64,000 bases of DNA, from positions 1,178,001-1,242,000 of the forward strand of contig NZ_SJEV01000001.1 in assembly GCF_008642235.1 (NCBI RefSeq), in the 5' to 3' direction. The notes under the pieces were generated by a model. That model saw only the letters and a program-made list of their open reading frames with translations, made no database searches and was not told the DNA's origin. Below are positions 8,553 to 16,640 of the stretch, piece after piece. The DNA comes from Planctomonas psychrotolerans. GTDB taxonomy: Bacteria > Actinomycetota > Actinomycetes > Actinomycetales > Microbacteriaceae. Every line of letters starts with the position of its first letter. Positions within the stretch are counted from its first letter, which is position 1. The translations under genes and the position numbers were made by a program.

Positions 8553-10064
8553 ATGAAGACTCGAATCCTGTGGAAAGCGACGAGCGCATTCGCCGCTCTC
8601 GGCCTCGCCGTCACCGGCGCGGCCGTCGCCCCGGCCTCGGCCGCGCCGGGGGGATCAGTATCGACGGCTCAGCACGCGTCGGCGCCGTACGGCTCCGGAT
8701 ACGGCGCACCGGGCCACGGCCCGGCGTATCCGGGCACGAAGGTGCAGGCAGACCTGCCCGGCGGCAAGAGCGTGGTCGGGGAGACGTCGCCGATCCACGA
8801 CCCCGCCCTGATCATCGCCGACGACGGCACCTGGTACGTGTACTCGACGGGACGGATCAACCGCGAGAACGGCGGAACGATCCAGATCAACGCGTCCTAC
8901 GACGGTGGCACCACCTGGGAGTACCTCGGCACGGTGTGGGACCAGATCCCGGCGTGGATCGATGAGCACTACTCCGATGGGACACTTCCCGACAACCTGT
9001 GGGCGCCCGAGATCTACGAGAACGACGGCACGTACTATCTCTACTACTCGGCATCCCGGTTCGGTGAGAACAACTCGCTCACCGCGCTCGCCACCAACAC
9101 CACGCTCGACCCGAACGACCCGGACTACGAGTGGGTCGATCAGGGGCTCGTGATCTCGTCGCCGGCCACCGGGCTCGACCCGAACAACCCGGGCAAGACG
9201 TTCAACGCGATCGACGCGGGCATCGTGGAGGACGATGAGGGCAACCCCTTCATGGCGATCGGCTCCTACTGGTACGGGATCTTCCTCGTGCCGCTGGAGT
9301 GGCCGAGCGGCAAGCCGGTGGAGAACTGGCAGTCGCAGACGGTGAACATCGCCGACCGCTTCATTCCCGGCAACCCGATCGAGGCGCCGTACATCACCAA
9401 GCACGACGGGTACTACTACCTGTTCGTCTCGTTCGACGCGTGCTGCCGCGGTGGGGACTCCACCTACAAGATCGCCGTGGGTCGGTCCGAGTCGGTGCAG
9501 GGCCCGTACCTCGACATGGAGGGCCGCGACATGTTCGGCGGCGGCGGAACGGTGGTGTTCGACGCGCACGGCGCCATCACGGGTCCGGGCGGTCAGTCCG
9601 TCTACGGGGACTACCTCGCGTTCCACTACTACGACGGATCGAACGAGGAGATCCCGTTCTTCCCGACCCTCGGCATCCAGAAGATCAATTGGGTGGACGG
9701 CTGGCCCACGTTCGACCAGACCGGGGAACTCCCGGCGCTGATCTCGTCGCCCGAGGAGGTGGGCACCGTGGAGGGTCGCCGCGCCTCATTCACCGCGAGC
9801 GCTACGGGAACGCCTCGACCGGTGGCCGTGTGGGAGACCTCCGTCGACGGCGGGACGACCTGGTCGACCGTCGAAGAACAGCCCCGCACGGTTCGCACGA
9901 AGGACGGCACGGTCACCTCGACCCTGCGGTTCCCGAAGACGACCCGGAATCAGGACGGCCTGCTGGTGCGCGCGACCCTCTCGAACGCCCACGGCGACGT
10001 GTCCACCGATCCGGTGGAGCTGTCGGTCGACGGCAAGCCCGGCAAGGGAAAGGGCCGCTCGTAG
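8553..10064 (+). CDS. Secreted GH43 arabinanase-like glycoside hydrolase with C-terminal Ig-like domain
   Basis: A 503-residue exported protein. The Sec signal peptide (MKTRILWK, hydrophobic core, ASA cleavage near residue 30) fixes the ATG at 8553; the frame extends upstream but without signal-like sequence. The five-bladed propeller carries the GH43 triad: Asp83 (IHDPAL), Asp221 (FNAIDAG) and Glu277 (IEAPYI). NLWAPEIY and a YY-LF-SFD blade follow. The pattern fits endo-1,5-alpha-L-arabinanases; xylosidase or arabinofuranosidase activity is possible. Residues from about 405 form an Ig-like beta domain, then a basic GKGKGRS tail. It likely degrades plant arabinan outside the cell. Confidence 0.88.
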   Translation: MKTRILWKATSAFAALGLAVTGAAVAPASAAPGGSVSTAQHASAPYGSGYGAPGHGPAYPGTKVQADLPGGKSVVGETSPIHDPALIIADDGTWYVYSTGRINRENGGTIQINASYDGGTTWEYLGTVWDQIPAWIDEHYSDGTLPDNLWAPEIYENDGTYYLYYSASRFGENNSLTALATNTTLDPNDPDYEWVDQGLVISSPATGLDPNNPGKTFNAIDAGIVEDDEGNPFMAIGSYWYGIFLVPLEWPSGKPVENWQSQTVNIADRFIPGNPIEAPYITKHDGYYYLFVSFDACCRGGDSTYKIAVGRSESVQGPYLDMEGRDMFGGGGTVVFDAHGAITGPGGQSVYGDYLAFHYYDGSNEEIPFFPTLGIQKINWVDGWPTFDQTGELPALISSPEEVGTVEGRRASFTASATGTPRPVAVWETSVDGGTTWSTVEEQPRTVRTKDGTVTSTLRFPKTTRNQDGLLVRATLSNAHGDVSTDPVELSVDGKPGKGKGRS

Positions 10065-10085
10065 GCACGGGCTCGACGGAGCACT

Positions 10086-10116
10086 GAGGGGGTCGGCCGG
10101 GCAGGCCGGCCCCCTC
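10086..10116. terminator. Strong bidirectional hairpin between convergent genes
   Basis: Arms of 13 bp (10086-10098 and 10104-10116) pair with only one G-U and enclose a five-base loop GGGCA; TTGT follows. It sits between the GH43 stop and the end of the minus-strand hydrolase gene, so it can serve both transcripts. Confidence 0.75.
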
Positions 10117-10138
10117 TTGTCCATCAGCCGACGGGTTG

Positions 10139-11155
10139 TCAGTTGCCCGGCGTGCCGGTCCCGCGCCCGTCGCCGCCGCGCTCGCCGCGCAGCGTGCGGC
10201 TCAACCAGGTGAGCGCCTCGGCCCGGTGCGCTCGAGGGAACCGGTGCCCGCCGTCGAACGCCACGAATTCGGTGTCGTCGGGCAGAGCCGAGACGACCTC
10301 GCGGACGCCCGCGAAGGGGAAGATCGGATCCGTCCGACCGGCGAGCACGCGCACCCGCTGCCCGCGGACGGCACGGGCCACGATGGGCGTGTCACCGGCG
10401 GAGGCAAGGCCCGGCACGTACCAGGCGGGGTTGTGCAGGATGCCGCCCTCCTGGAACGAGGAGAGCGTACCGACGCCGCAACTGAGCACGCCCGCCGTCA
10501 GCCGGTCGTCGCAGGCGAGACCGAACAGCGCCACCTGTCCGCCCAGGGAATGCCCGATGATGCCGATCGGTCCCACCACGTCGGGGTTGTCTTCCAGCCA
10601 GGAGACGGCGAGCGCCACGTCCTGCACGTGCAGGCCCTGCAGGGTCTGGTCGCGGGTGATCCTCGCCCACGCGTCGATCTGCTCGGCTCGGGCGGGGTCG
10701 CCGGCGCCGACGCGCTCGCCGAATCCCATCAGGTCCGGCGCCAGCACCGGCACTCCTGATGCCGCCAGTTCGGCGGCGTAGGCGACCTCCGGGTCGCCCT
10801 CGAGGCCGGCGGCCTCGGTCTTGCCCCAGTCGAACTCCCCGTTGTGCTGGTGCACCGCGACCACGGCAGCACCCCACGGCAGCGGCGCGTCCGGGGCGAG
10901 GAAGAGGCACGGCACCTCGTGCCCGTCCGGGGCGGTGAGCACCACGCGTCGCCGCGAATACCCGTCGGCCGACTCGGCGGGATCGACCCGCACGGTTCCC
11001 GGCCGGATGCTCCGCGGGTCGTCGATGCGGAGCAGAGCGCGCACGACCTCGCGGTCGGCGGCGTTCCGCACGGCATCGTTCCGCGCCGCATCGTCCCGCG
11101 CCGCGTCGTCCGTGCGGTGGTCGCTCGTGCGGTAGTCGTCGTGCGCATCCGGCAT
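10139..11155 (-). CDS. Alpha/beta hydrolase (dienelactone hydrolase-like)
   Basis: A 338-residue alpha/beta-hydrolase. The nucleophile elbow is GHSLGG, the late acid lies in AGRTDPIFP, and the catalytic histidine is probably that of DGGHRFP. An early segment (VAVHQHNGEF) resembles the oxyanion region of dienelactone hydrolase and acetyl xylan esterase relatives. The substrate is unknown; placement beside a GH43 suggests an ester on plant polysaccharide or an aromatic lactone. Start: ATG 11155 with a good AAGGAGGAG ribosome site. Residues 15-30 or so are an Ala/Asp/Arg/Asn-rich repeat encoded by three 15-bp DNA copies (11066-11110), an oddity within the N-terminus. Confidence 0.75.
   Translation of the reverse strand: MPDAHDDYRTSDHRTDDAARDDAARNDAVRNAADREVVRALLRIDDPRSIRPGTVRVDPAESADGYSRRRVVLTAPDGHEVPCLFLAPDAPLPWGAAVVAVHQHNGEFDWGKTEAAGLEGDPEVAYAAELAASGVPVLAPDLMGFGERVGAGDPARAEQIDAWARITRDQTLQGLHVQDVALAVSWLEDNPDVVGPIGIIGHSLGGQVALFGLACDDRLTAGVLSCGVGTLSSFQEGGILHNPAWYVPGLASAGDTPIVARAVRGQRVRVLAGRTDPIFPFAGVREVVSALPDDTEFVAFDGGHRFPRAHRAEALTWLSRTLRGERGGDGRGTGTPGN
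11066..11110. repeat. In-frame 15-bp tandem repeat, three copies, inside the hydrolase gene
   Basis: Three adjacent 15-bp units (11066-11080, 11081-11095, 11096-11110) of the type CCGCGCCGCATCGTC differ at a few positions. The length is a multiple of three, so copy-number change would keep the reading frame. It codes for the DDAAR/NDAVR-type repeat near the protein N-terminus. Confidence 0.75.
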
Positions 11156-11240
11156 GGCGGACTCCTCCTTGGTTCCGGCGATGGTGAAAAACACCCTAGG
11201 ACCGTGGGCATCCGTTCCCGCACCGGAGCATCGTGGAGTC

Positions 11241-12212
11241 ATGGAATACACACACCTCGGCCGCACCGGCCTTCGCGTCTCCCGTCTCTGTCTCGGCACG
11301 ATGAACTTCGGTCAGCAGACCGAGGAGGCCGACGCCCACTCGATCATGGACTCCGCGCTCGACAACGGCATCAACTTCTTCGACACCGCGAACGCCTACG
11401 GCGGAACGCTCGGCAAGGGCGCCACGGAGACGCTGCTCGGCAACTGGTTCGCGCAGGGCGGTGGACGCCGCGAGAAGACGGTGCTCGCCACCAAGCTCTA
11501 CGGCGAGATGTCCGACTGGCCCAACGACGGCAAGCTGTCCGCGTTGAACATCCGCCGCGCGCTGGATGCGAGCCTCACCCGCCTGCAGACCGACTACGTG
11601 GACCTCTACCAGTTCCACCACATCGACCGGGCCACGCCGTGGGAGGAGATCTGGCAGGCGATGGAGACCGCCGTGGCGCAGGGCAAGGTGCTCTACGCCG
11701 GCAGCAGCAACTTCGCGGGCTGGCACATCGCCACCGCGCAGGCCGAGGCGGCCAAGCGCAACTTCGTGGGCCTCGTGAGCGAGCAGTCGATCTACAACCT
11801 CCTCACCCGCGACGTGGAGCTCGAGGTACTGCCCGCCGCGCAGCACTTCGGACTCGGGATCATCCCGTGGTCCCCGCTGCAGGGCGGCCTGCTCGGCGGT
11901 GTCATCCGCAAGCAGAACGAGGGCAAGCGTCGTCTCGAGGAGCGCTCCGCCAAGGCCGTGGAGGAGCACCGCGAGCAGCTGGAGGCGTACGAGGCGTTCG
12001 CCGACGAGCTCGGACACGAGCCGGGCGACGTGGCGCTCGCCTGGTTGCTGCACCAGCCGGCGGTCACCGCGCCGATCATCGGGCCCCGCACGCAGGATCA
12101 ACTCGACGCCGGACTGCGCGCGCTCGAGGTCACGCTCGACGAGGCGGCCCTCGCCCGTCTCGACGAGATCTTCCCGGGCCACAAGACGGCCCCCGAGGAC
12201 TACGCCTGGTAG
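11241..12212 (+). CDS. Aldo/keto reductase
   Basis: A 323-residue NADPH-dependent oxidoreductase of the AKR superfamily. The catalytic tetrad is visible as Asp48 and Tyr53 (FFDTANAYGG), Lys85 (LATKLYG) and His126 (DLYQFHHID). C-terminal PIIGPRTQDQLD binds the 2'-phosphate end of the cofactor. It resembles the YajO/Kv-beta-like group acting on sugar or aliphatic aldehydes; the substrate cannot be told. It diverges from the hydrolase gene with 85 bp between starts and converges with the racemase-like gene, whose stop lies 10 nt away. Confidence 0.88.
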   Translation: MEYTHLGRTGLRVSRLCLGTMNFGQQTEEADAHSIMDSALDNGINFFDTANAYGGTLGKGATETLLGNWFAQGGGRREKTVLATKLYGEMSDWPNDGKLSALNIRRALDASLTRLQTDYVDLYQFHHIDRATPWEEIWQAMETAVAQGKVLYAGSSNFAGWHIATAQAEAAKRNFVGLVSEQSIYNLLTRDVELEVLPAAQHFGLGIIPWSPLQGGLLGGVIRKQNEGKRRLEERSAKAVEEHREQLEAYEAFADELGHEPGDVALAWLLHQPAVTAPIIGPRTQDQLDAGLRALEVTLDEAALARLDEIFPGHKTAPEDYAW

Positions 12213-12222
12213 CTCCTGCGGG

Positions 12223-12960
12223 TCAGGGGGCGACGGCGGCGAGGAGGGCCTCGGCACCGCTCGCGGGCGAGGTGAGCACGGGTATGCCGTAGCCCTCCTC
12301 GCCGAGCGCCTGCGCCATGGATGCCTGGGCCAGCACGATCACGTCGGCCGAGGTCGCCCACCGGGCGCATGCGTCCCGCACGGCGGTGTCGTGGGTCTCG
12401 TCGTCCCCGCGTGCCCGGGCCGCGAAGGCGCCGGGAAGCACCTCGCTGCTCACCTCGATGCGGTGGGCAGCGGCACCGGCATCAGCGGCACCGGCATCCG
12501 CGGGCACGGGCACGGGCACGGGCAAGGGCACGGGCACGGGCACGGCCCCATCTCCGGCCTCGGCGCGGATGAGGGCGGTCGTCGGAGCGAGCGTCGCCTC
12601 GAGCGTTGCGAGCACGACCACGTGTCCGCTCCCGCCCGCGGCGAGGCGCACCGCCTCCCGGGCCATCGGACGGTCGACCCTCAGCACGGGGATGTCCATG
12701 CCGGCGGCGACGTCGTCCACCGCTCCGCCGATCGACGAGCAGGTGACGAGCACCGCCTGGCAGCCGGATTCGGCCAGCGTGCGCACGTATCGCTCCACGT
12801 CGGCGAGCACGTCCGGCGTCACGCCCGCAGCGATGGCGCGCGACAGCAGCGACGGGTCGGCCACGTGCGCCATGTCGAGGTCCGGGTTAGCCGCGGTGAG
12901 GCGCGCGGAGAAGTCCCCGACGAGGCCGGGCACGGTGTGCACGAGTCCGACGCGGGTCAT
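12223..12960 (-). CDS. Asp/Glu/hydantoin racemase-family protein with a Val-Pro repeat
   Basis: A 245-residue protein with the racemase fold: VGLVHTVPGL, VTCSSIGGAVDD with Cys74, and SADVIVLAQASMAQAL. In active two-base racemases of this superfamily a second cysteine stands where this protein has Ala/Gln (AQASM, residues 201-205), so it may have one-base lyase-like or altered chemistry. Residues 130-143 are seven Val/Leu-Pro dipeptides, a rigid linker encoded by a hexanucleotide repeat (12502-12543). The ATG overlaps the aldolase stop (ATGA), making it the third gene of a kinase-aldolase-racemase operon. Confidence 0.7.
   Translation of the reverse strand: MTRVGLVHTVPGLVGDFSARLTAANPDLDMAHVADPSLLSRAIAAGVTPDVLADVERYVRTLAESGCQAVLVTCSSIGGAVDDVAAGMDIPVLRVDRPMAREAVRLAAGGSGHVVVLATLEATLAPTTALIRAEAGDGAVPVPVPLPVPVPVPADAGAADAGAAAHRIEVSSEVLPGAFAARARGDDETHDTAVRDACARWATSADVIVLAQASMAQALGEEGYGIPVLTSPASGAEALLAAVAP
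12502..12543. repeat. Hexanucleotide tandem repeat (GGGCAC)7 in frame within the racemase-like gene
   Basis: Seven consecutive 6-bp units GGGCAC (the fourth is GGGCAA) encode Val-Pro pairs on the minus strand. Six is a multiple of three, so slippage adds or removes Val-Pro without frameshift. Units are nearly identical, which suggests recent expansion. Confidence 0.9.
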
Positions 12961-13886
12961 GCCTGCCGCCACGGTCGCGCGTCGGTCTCGACGATCTCGC
13001 GCAGCGCCTCCAGCCGGGGCAGCGCGCGGTCGGTCAGCAGCCGCGGAGTGTCTGGGGAACCCACGATGTCGCTCCACAGCGCCCTGCCGGAGAGGAAGCC
13101 GCTGGCACCGGCCCGGCACGCGGCGCGCACCGCGTCGGTGAACCGGTCGCGTTCCACTCCCTGCGAGAGCACGACCCACGGGCCGCGGATGTCGGCGGCG
13201 AGCGCTTCACTGGCCGCCCGCTGCTCCCCGGCATCGCCGAGTCCGGCGAGCGGGACCTGCACCTTGTAGAGGTCCTGGCCGACCACCGACAGTTCGCGAG
13301 CGGCCTCACGGATCGCCTCGTCGGCATCCCAGGTTCCCGAGTCGAGCTCCTCGGCCGTCGCCCGCACCACGGGCTCGAGCACCGACAGCAGGCCCAGTCG
13401 CCTCGACTCGGCCACGAAGCGGTGCGCCAGCGCGACCCGCTGACCCCGCTTCGCGTCGCGCCGCCAGATGATGAGCAGCTTTAAGGCTGATACGCCCGCG
13501 AGCGAGACGCCGCCGTCGAGAACCGTCTCGTCGAGGTCGGTCTCCTCGACCGGACCGCCGTCCTGCTGCGTGAGTGCGTCGGCCGCGAGGATCAGCCCAC
13601 TCGTCTCGGGAACGGTGCCATCACGGCGGATCTCCTCGAAGCCGTAGTGCCGGTCGATGAGGAAGCCGGAGCTCCGGGGCGCGAGCGCCCGGGCGACCGC
13701 CCGCTTGAACTCCACGAGCACCGGGTCTGCGGGCCGGCCGGCACCGGCGAGGTCGAACATGGCTCGAAGGCTCTCGCGCTGATCCATGGCCACCATCGCG
13801 AATCCTCCCGAGGCGAGCGCGATGGAATCGAGGTCGGGGGCCGGGGTTCCGAGGTTGACGTGCGGGGAGGTCGGGCTGTCGGTCAT
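12957..13886 (-). CDS. Class I sugar-phosphate aldolase, YihT/LacD-like
   Basis: A 309-residue TIM-barrel aldolase. Segments ASGGFAMVAMDQRESLR, ALKLL, GLLSVLEPVVR, DLYKVQVPL and AGASGFLSGRALWSDIVGSPDT are those of sulfofructosephosphate aldolase (YihT) and tagatose-1,6-bisphosphate aldolase (LacD). The Schiff-base lysine should be Lys208 in LYKVQVP. The neighbouring FGGY kinase would supply a phosphorylated ketose. A sulfosugar substrate is possible, but no sulfoquinovosidase, isomerase or transporter of that pathway is present here, so I do not assign it. ATG at 13886 overlaps the kinase stop. Confidence 0.78.
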   Translation of the reverse strand: MTDSPTSPHVNLGTPAPDLDSIALASGGFAMVAMDQRESLRAMFDLAGAGRPADPVLVEFKRAVARALAPRSSGFLIDRHYGFEEIRRDGTVPETSGLILAADALTQQDGGPVEETDLDETVLDGGVSLAGVSALKLLIIWRRDAKRGQRVALAHRFVAESRRLGLLSVLEPVVRATAEELDSGTWDADEAIREAARELSVVGQDLYKVQVPLAGLGDAGEQRAASEALAADIRGPWVVLSQGVERDRFTDAVRAACRAGASGFLSGRALWSDIVGSPDTPRLLTDRALPRLEALREIVETDARPWRQA

Positions 13887-15433
13887 GGTGTCCTTTCGGT
13901 TGCCGTGGCGAGGAATCGGGGAAAGGCTGCGGCGTACGCGGCGACGGCGTTCTCGGTCGGCACGAGCGCCTCGCGCAGGGGCAGCGGGGGTGCGGATGGG
14001 CGCACGGTGCGCTCGAGGGCGAGCATCGCGGCGCCGCAGGCGACGGGCTCCGACACGGCGGGCACGAGCACCGGCCGACCGAAGGCCGCTGCCTTGCGCC
14101 GCAGCCACGGGTCGTCGAGACCGAGCGCGCGGCCGACCACGACGAGGTCGCCGGTCGGCGGCGCGCCGAGCACGGCGGTCTGAGCGTCCCGCATCCAGCG
14201 CGCGTGCAGCGCCAGTCCGTCGAGGAGCGCCGGGGTGAGCGCGGCGATGCGCGCCGGATCGAGGTCGCGCGGATCCCGGCCGTCGAGCGTCATCGTGGCG
14301 TCCGGGTCCGGTCGCGGCGACTGACGGCCCGCGGGGTAGGGCTGCACGATCGATTCGGCGGGGCGGAGCACGTCCTCGGCATCCACGCGGCTGACCGCGG
14401 CGGCCGGTGCGCTCCCCCGTGTCGTCCACTCGCGCACCGCGCGGCCGGCGGCCGCGGATCCGGCGATCAGCGTGGAGAGCGTGCCGGTGACGTCGATCCC
14501 CACGCTCATGCCCTCGTCGAACGCGGTCGCCGGTACGTCCGGTCCAGTGAAGAGGCGCACGATCGCCTCCGACGTCCCCACCGAATCGACCTCGGAGCCC
14601 GGGGAACGGGCGCCGACCGCCCATGCCGCGACCACGTGATCGTGTCCGGCGACGACGATCGGGATGCCGGGGGCCAGCGCCCCGAAGCCCGCCGTGCTGA
14701 CCGCACGGCCGGCCCAGCCGTCGTGCGGCACGATCGAGGGAAGGCGCGACGTTTCCAGCCCCGCGCGGGCGCACAGATCCGGATCGAAGCGGACCTGCTC
14801 CCCCGGTCGCTCCGGGCGTGTCACGGCCATCGTGCGCACCGCCAGCGTGGGGTCGGTGACCGCCTTCCCGGTGATCGCCAGCACGACGAGATCGGCCACG
14901 CCCACCCAGCGGGAGGCGCGCTCCCAGAGCGTTGGGTGGCGTGCCCACAGGTCGGCCCAGAGCACCAGCGGTACTTTCGCACTCGCCACGATCCCGGTGC
15001 GCGCGTGCAGCGCGCGCGCTTCGCCGCCACCCAGCGCCTCCAGCAGAGCGGCGGGCGCCACGGTGCCGTCCCAGCGCACGACGTCGGTGAGGGCGGACGC
15101 GGCGGCATCGAGAAGCACGCCGGACTCGGCCATCGAGGCGACGCCGACGGTCGCAGGCTGCCCGACCTCGTCCACGAGCGCGGTCACCGCGTCGGCGGTG
15201 AGGCTCAGGAGCGCCGTCGGGTCGGCCGGTGTGCCGAAGCTGTGCACCCGCAGTTCGCGGGGCGAGTCGTCACGGGGCGAGTCGTCACGGGGCGAGTGGA
15301 AGCCAGACGGGTCGGTGCCGGTCGGGCCGACGCGGATCGCGACGACCTTGGTGGACGTGCTCCCCACGTCGATCCCGAACGCGACGAGACCCGGTGGCGA
15401 CGAACGACTCGGTGCGGACGGCGACAGTGCCAC
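13883..15433 (-). CDS. FGGY-family carbohydrate kinase
   Basis: A 516-residue sugar kinase of the ribokinase-unrelated FGGY fold. FGIDVGSTSTKVVAI is the N-terminal phosphate-binding loop; GHDHVVAAWAVGA is the second-domain signature, and AGSAAAGRAVREW and ERTVRPS follow. The substrate is a ketose or alditol, not deducible. It is the first gene of a three-gene operon with the YihT-like aldolase and the racemase-like protein. The start is GTG 15433. Between strand 1 and strand 2 lies SPRDDSPRDDSPRE, encoded by a 15-bp tandem repeat. It follows the DUF3618 gene by 49 nt on the same strand. Confidence 0.85.
   Translation of the reverse strand: MALSPSAPSRSSPPGLVAFGIDVGSTSTKVVAIRVGPTGTDPSGFHSPRDDSPRDDSPRELRVHSFGTPADPTALLSLTADAVTALVDEVGQPATVGVASMAESGVLLDAAASALTDVVRWDGTVAPAALLEALGGGEARALHARTGIVASAKVPLVLWADLWARHPTLWERASRWVGVADLVVLAITGKAVTDPTLAVRTMAVTRPERPGEQVRFDPDLCARAGLETSRLPSIVPHDGWAGRAVSTAGFGALAPGIPIVVAGHDHVVAAWAVGARSPGSEVDSVGTSEAIVRLFTGPDVPATAFDEGMSVGIDVTGTLSTLIAGSAAAGRAVREWTTRGSAPAAAVSRVDAEDVLRPAESIVQPYPAGRQSPRPDPDATMTLDGRDPRDLDPARIAALTPALLDGLALHARWMRDAQTAVLGAPPTGDLVVVGRALGLDDPWLRRKAAAFGRPVLVPAVSEPVACGAAMLALERTVRPSAPPLPLREALVPTENAVAAYAAAFPRFLATATERTP
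15258..15297. repeat. In-frame 15-bp tandem repeat (2.7 copies) in the FGGY kinase gene
   Basis: Two perfect 15-bp units (CGGGGCGAGTCGTCA) and a partial third encode repeated PRDDS in a surface loop of the kinase. It is the third in-frame minisatellite in about 4 kb. Confidence 0.85.
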
Positions 15434-15485
15434 GGGCAGCCCTCAGTCGAGCGAGCGGAATCGAGCGTTCGGGAGAAGCGGGTGC

Positions 15486-15836
15486 CTAGCGGCGGGAGGC
15501 TCGGGTGAGCCACGCACCGCTGCCGATGAGGGCCATCGCGGCGGCGCCGATCGCCCCGAGCAGCACCGGGTCCTCCTCCGCGAAACGCTTCGCGCGGAAT
15601 CGGGCCGTCTTCGCCTCCGTCGTGACGCGGCGTGCGATGTCGGCGGCCGTGGTCTTCACCTGATCGGTCACGTCCATGGCCGTCGCCTTCACCTGTTCGG
15701 TGACCTCGGCGGCCTGACGCTTCACGTCGAGCTTGTACTCGATGGCGTCGACCGTCGCGGAGATCTCGTCCCGCAGCCGCTGCACCTCGCGCTTGGCCTC
15801 TGTCCGTTCGCGGAGTACTGCGTCGTCATCGGTCAT
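15486..15836 (-). CDS. DUF3618 domain protein
   Basis: A 116-residue protein: a charged helical N-terminal half with REVQRLRDEISATVDAIEYKL, the DUF3618 signature, then a heptad-like amphipathic stretch (VTEQVKATAMDVTDQVKTTAADIARRV) and one C-terminal membrane helix (about residues 92-110). The function is unknown; the architecture suggests a membrane-anchored coiled coil. It overlaps the end of the holin-like gene by 11 bp and belongs to the hemE-hemY transcription unit. Confidence 0.85.
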   Translation of the reverse strand: MTDDDAVLRERTEAKREVQRLRDEISATVDAIEYKLDVKRQAAEVTEQVKATAMDVTDQVKTTAADIARRVTTEAKTARFRAKRFAEEDPVLLGAIGAAAMALIGSGAWLTRASRR

Positions 15837-16308
15837 ACTTACCCATTCCCTTCAGGGCGTGCACATCTTGCTTGAGGCCGTCGACCGACTCCTTCGGCAC
15901 CGGCGGCACGCCTCGCTTCAGGAAGCGGATGCCGAGGAACGCCAGAATGCCGGTGGCGATGAGGAACAGCACCGCGACGATGATCGCGGCGAGCCACGCC
16001 GGTACGGCGTGGGCGAGTCCGAGCACGGCGGCGGTGACGAGCACCCAGAAGGCCACGAGACCGAAGAACGCCGCTCCGACGAAGAACCCGACACCGATGC
16101 CCGCGGCCTTCAGGCGTCGGGCGAGCTCGCTCGTGAAGAGGTTCAGTTCCCGCTTGGCCAGTTCGACGAGCAGCGTCGGCAGGTCCCGCACCAGCTCGAC
16201 GAGCGAGCGGGAGCTTTTGGGGTTGAACGTCTGTCCGACGGATCGCGTCTGACCGACGGGACGCGTCCGGCCGGCGGAGGGGTCGACCGGTGAGGCCTGT
16301 CCGTGCAT
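15826..16308 (-). CDS. Actinobacterial holin-X (phage_holin_3_6) family membrane protein
   Basis: A 160-residue protein with SLVELVRDLPTLLVELAKRELNLFTSELARRLK, an amphipathic juxtamembrane region, then two hydrophobic helices (about residues 71-97 and 104-130). This is the actinobacterial holin-X family, common in chromosomes with no phage nearby, so the name should not be taken as lysis function. The N-terminal 30 residues have a short GRTRPVGQTRSVGQT repeat. It lies between the YtxH-like and DUF3618 genes, a recurrent trio of stress/envelope-type proteins. Confidence 0.82.
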   Translation of the reverse strand: MHGQASPVDPSAGRTRPVGQTRSVGQTFNPKSSRSLVELVRDLPTLLVELAKRELNLFTSELARRLKAAGIGVGFFVGAAFFGLVAFWVLVTAAVLGLAHAVPAWLAAIIVAVLFLIATGILAFLGIRFLKRGVPPVPKESVDGLKQDVHALKGMGKYDR

Positions 16309-16310
16309 GA

Positions 16311-16640
16311 CTACGCGCCGTCGGCGGGCGCCGGCGACGCCGGGCGCATCGTGGAGTACGAGCCGCCCTTGCGGCCACGGCGGCCACCGCCTCCGGAGGT
16401 GCGCTTCGAGCGGGAGAACAGCTTGCGGGTGACCGCGGTCACACCGTTGCCGAGCAGCACGGGGATGTCGGGAAGCACCGTCGCCGCGGCGACCTCCACC
16501 TCGTCGAGGCCCTTCTGCACGCGGGGGTCGTTCCAGATCGCCGCGGCAGTGGTCGTGATCTGCTCGTAGCGCTCACGTCCGGCGCGCGCACCGAGCACGT
16601 AGCCGGCGCCAAGACCGACGACGAACACAAGCTTCTTCAT
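16311..16640 (-). CDS. YtxH-like small membrane-anchored protein
   Basis: A 109-residue protein starting MKKLVFVVGLGAGYVLGARAGRERYEQI, a short glycine-rich membrane helix followed by an amphipathic stretch as in YtxH-domain proteins, then a basic Gly/Arg/Lys-rich tail (SGGGGRRGRKGG). The function is unknown. ATG 16640 has GGAGAAAC upstream and overlaps the hemY stop as ATGA, so the gene is translated from the hemE-hemY message. Confidence 0.78.
   Translation of the reverse strand: MKKLVFVVGLGAGYVLGARAGRERYEQITTTAAAIWNDPRVQKGLDEVEVAAATVLPDIPVLLGNGVTAVTRKLFSRSKRTSGGGGRRGRKGGSYSTMRPASPAPADGA

Noticed and set aside
12502-12543. Hexanucleotide repeat as a CRISPR array
   Set aside because: Units are contiguous with no unique spacers, and they code in frame for Val-Pro.
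12957-13886. Calling the cluster a sulfoquinovose (sulfo-EMP) pathway from the YihT-like aldolase
   Set aside because: No sulfoquinovosidase, isomerase, PfkB-type sulfofructose kinase, sulfolactaldehyde reductase or exporter is present; LacD-type substrates are equally possible.
15826-16308. Holin-family gene as evidence of a prophage
   Set aside because: No other phage gene is nearby, the family is common in actinobacterial chromosomes, and the gene is coupled to hemY and DUF3618.
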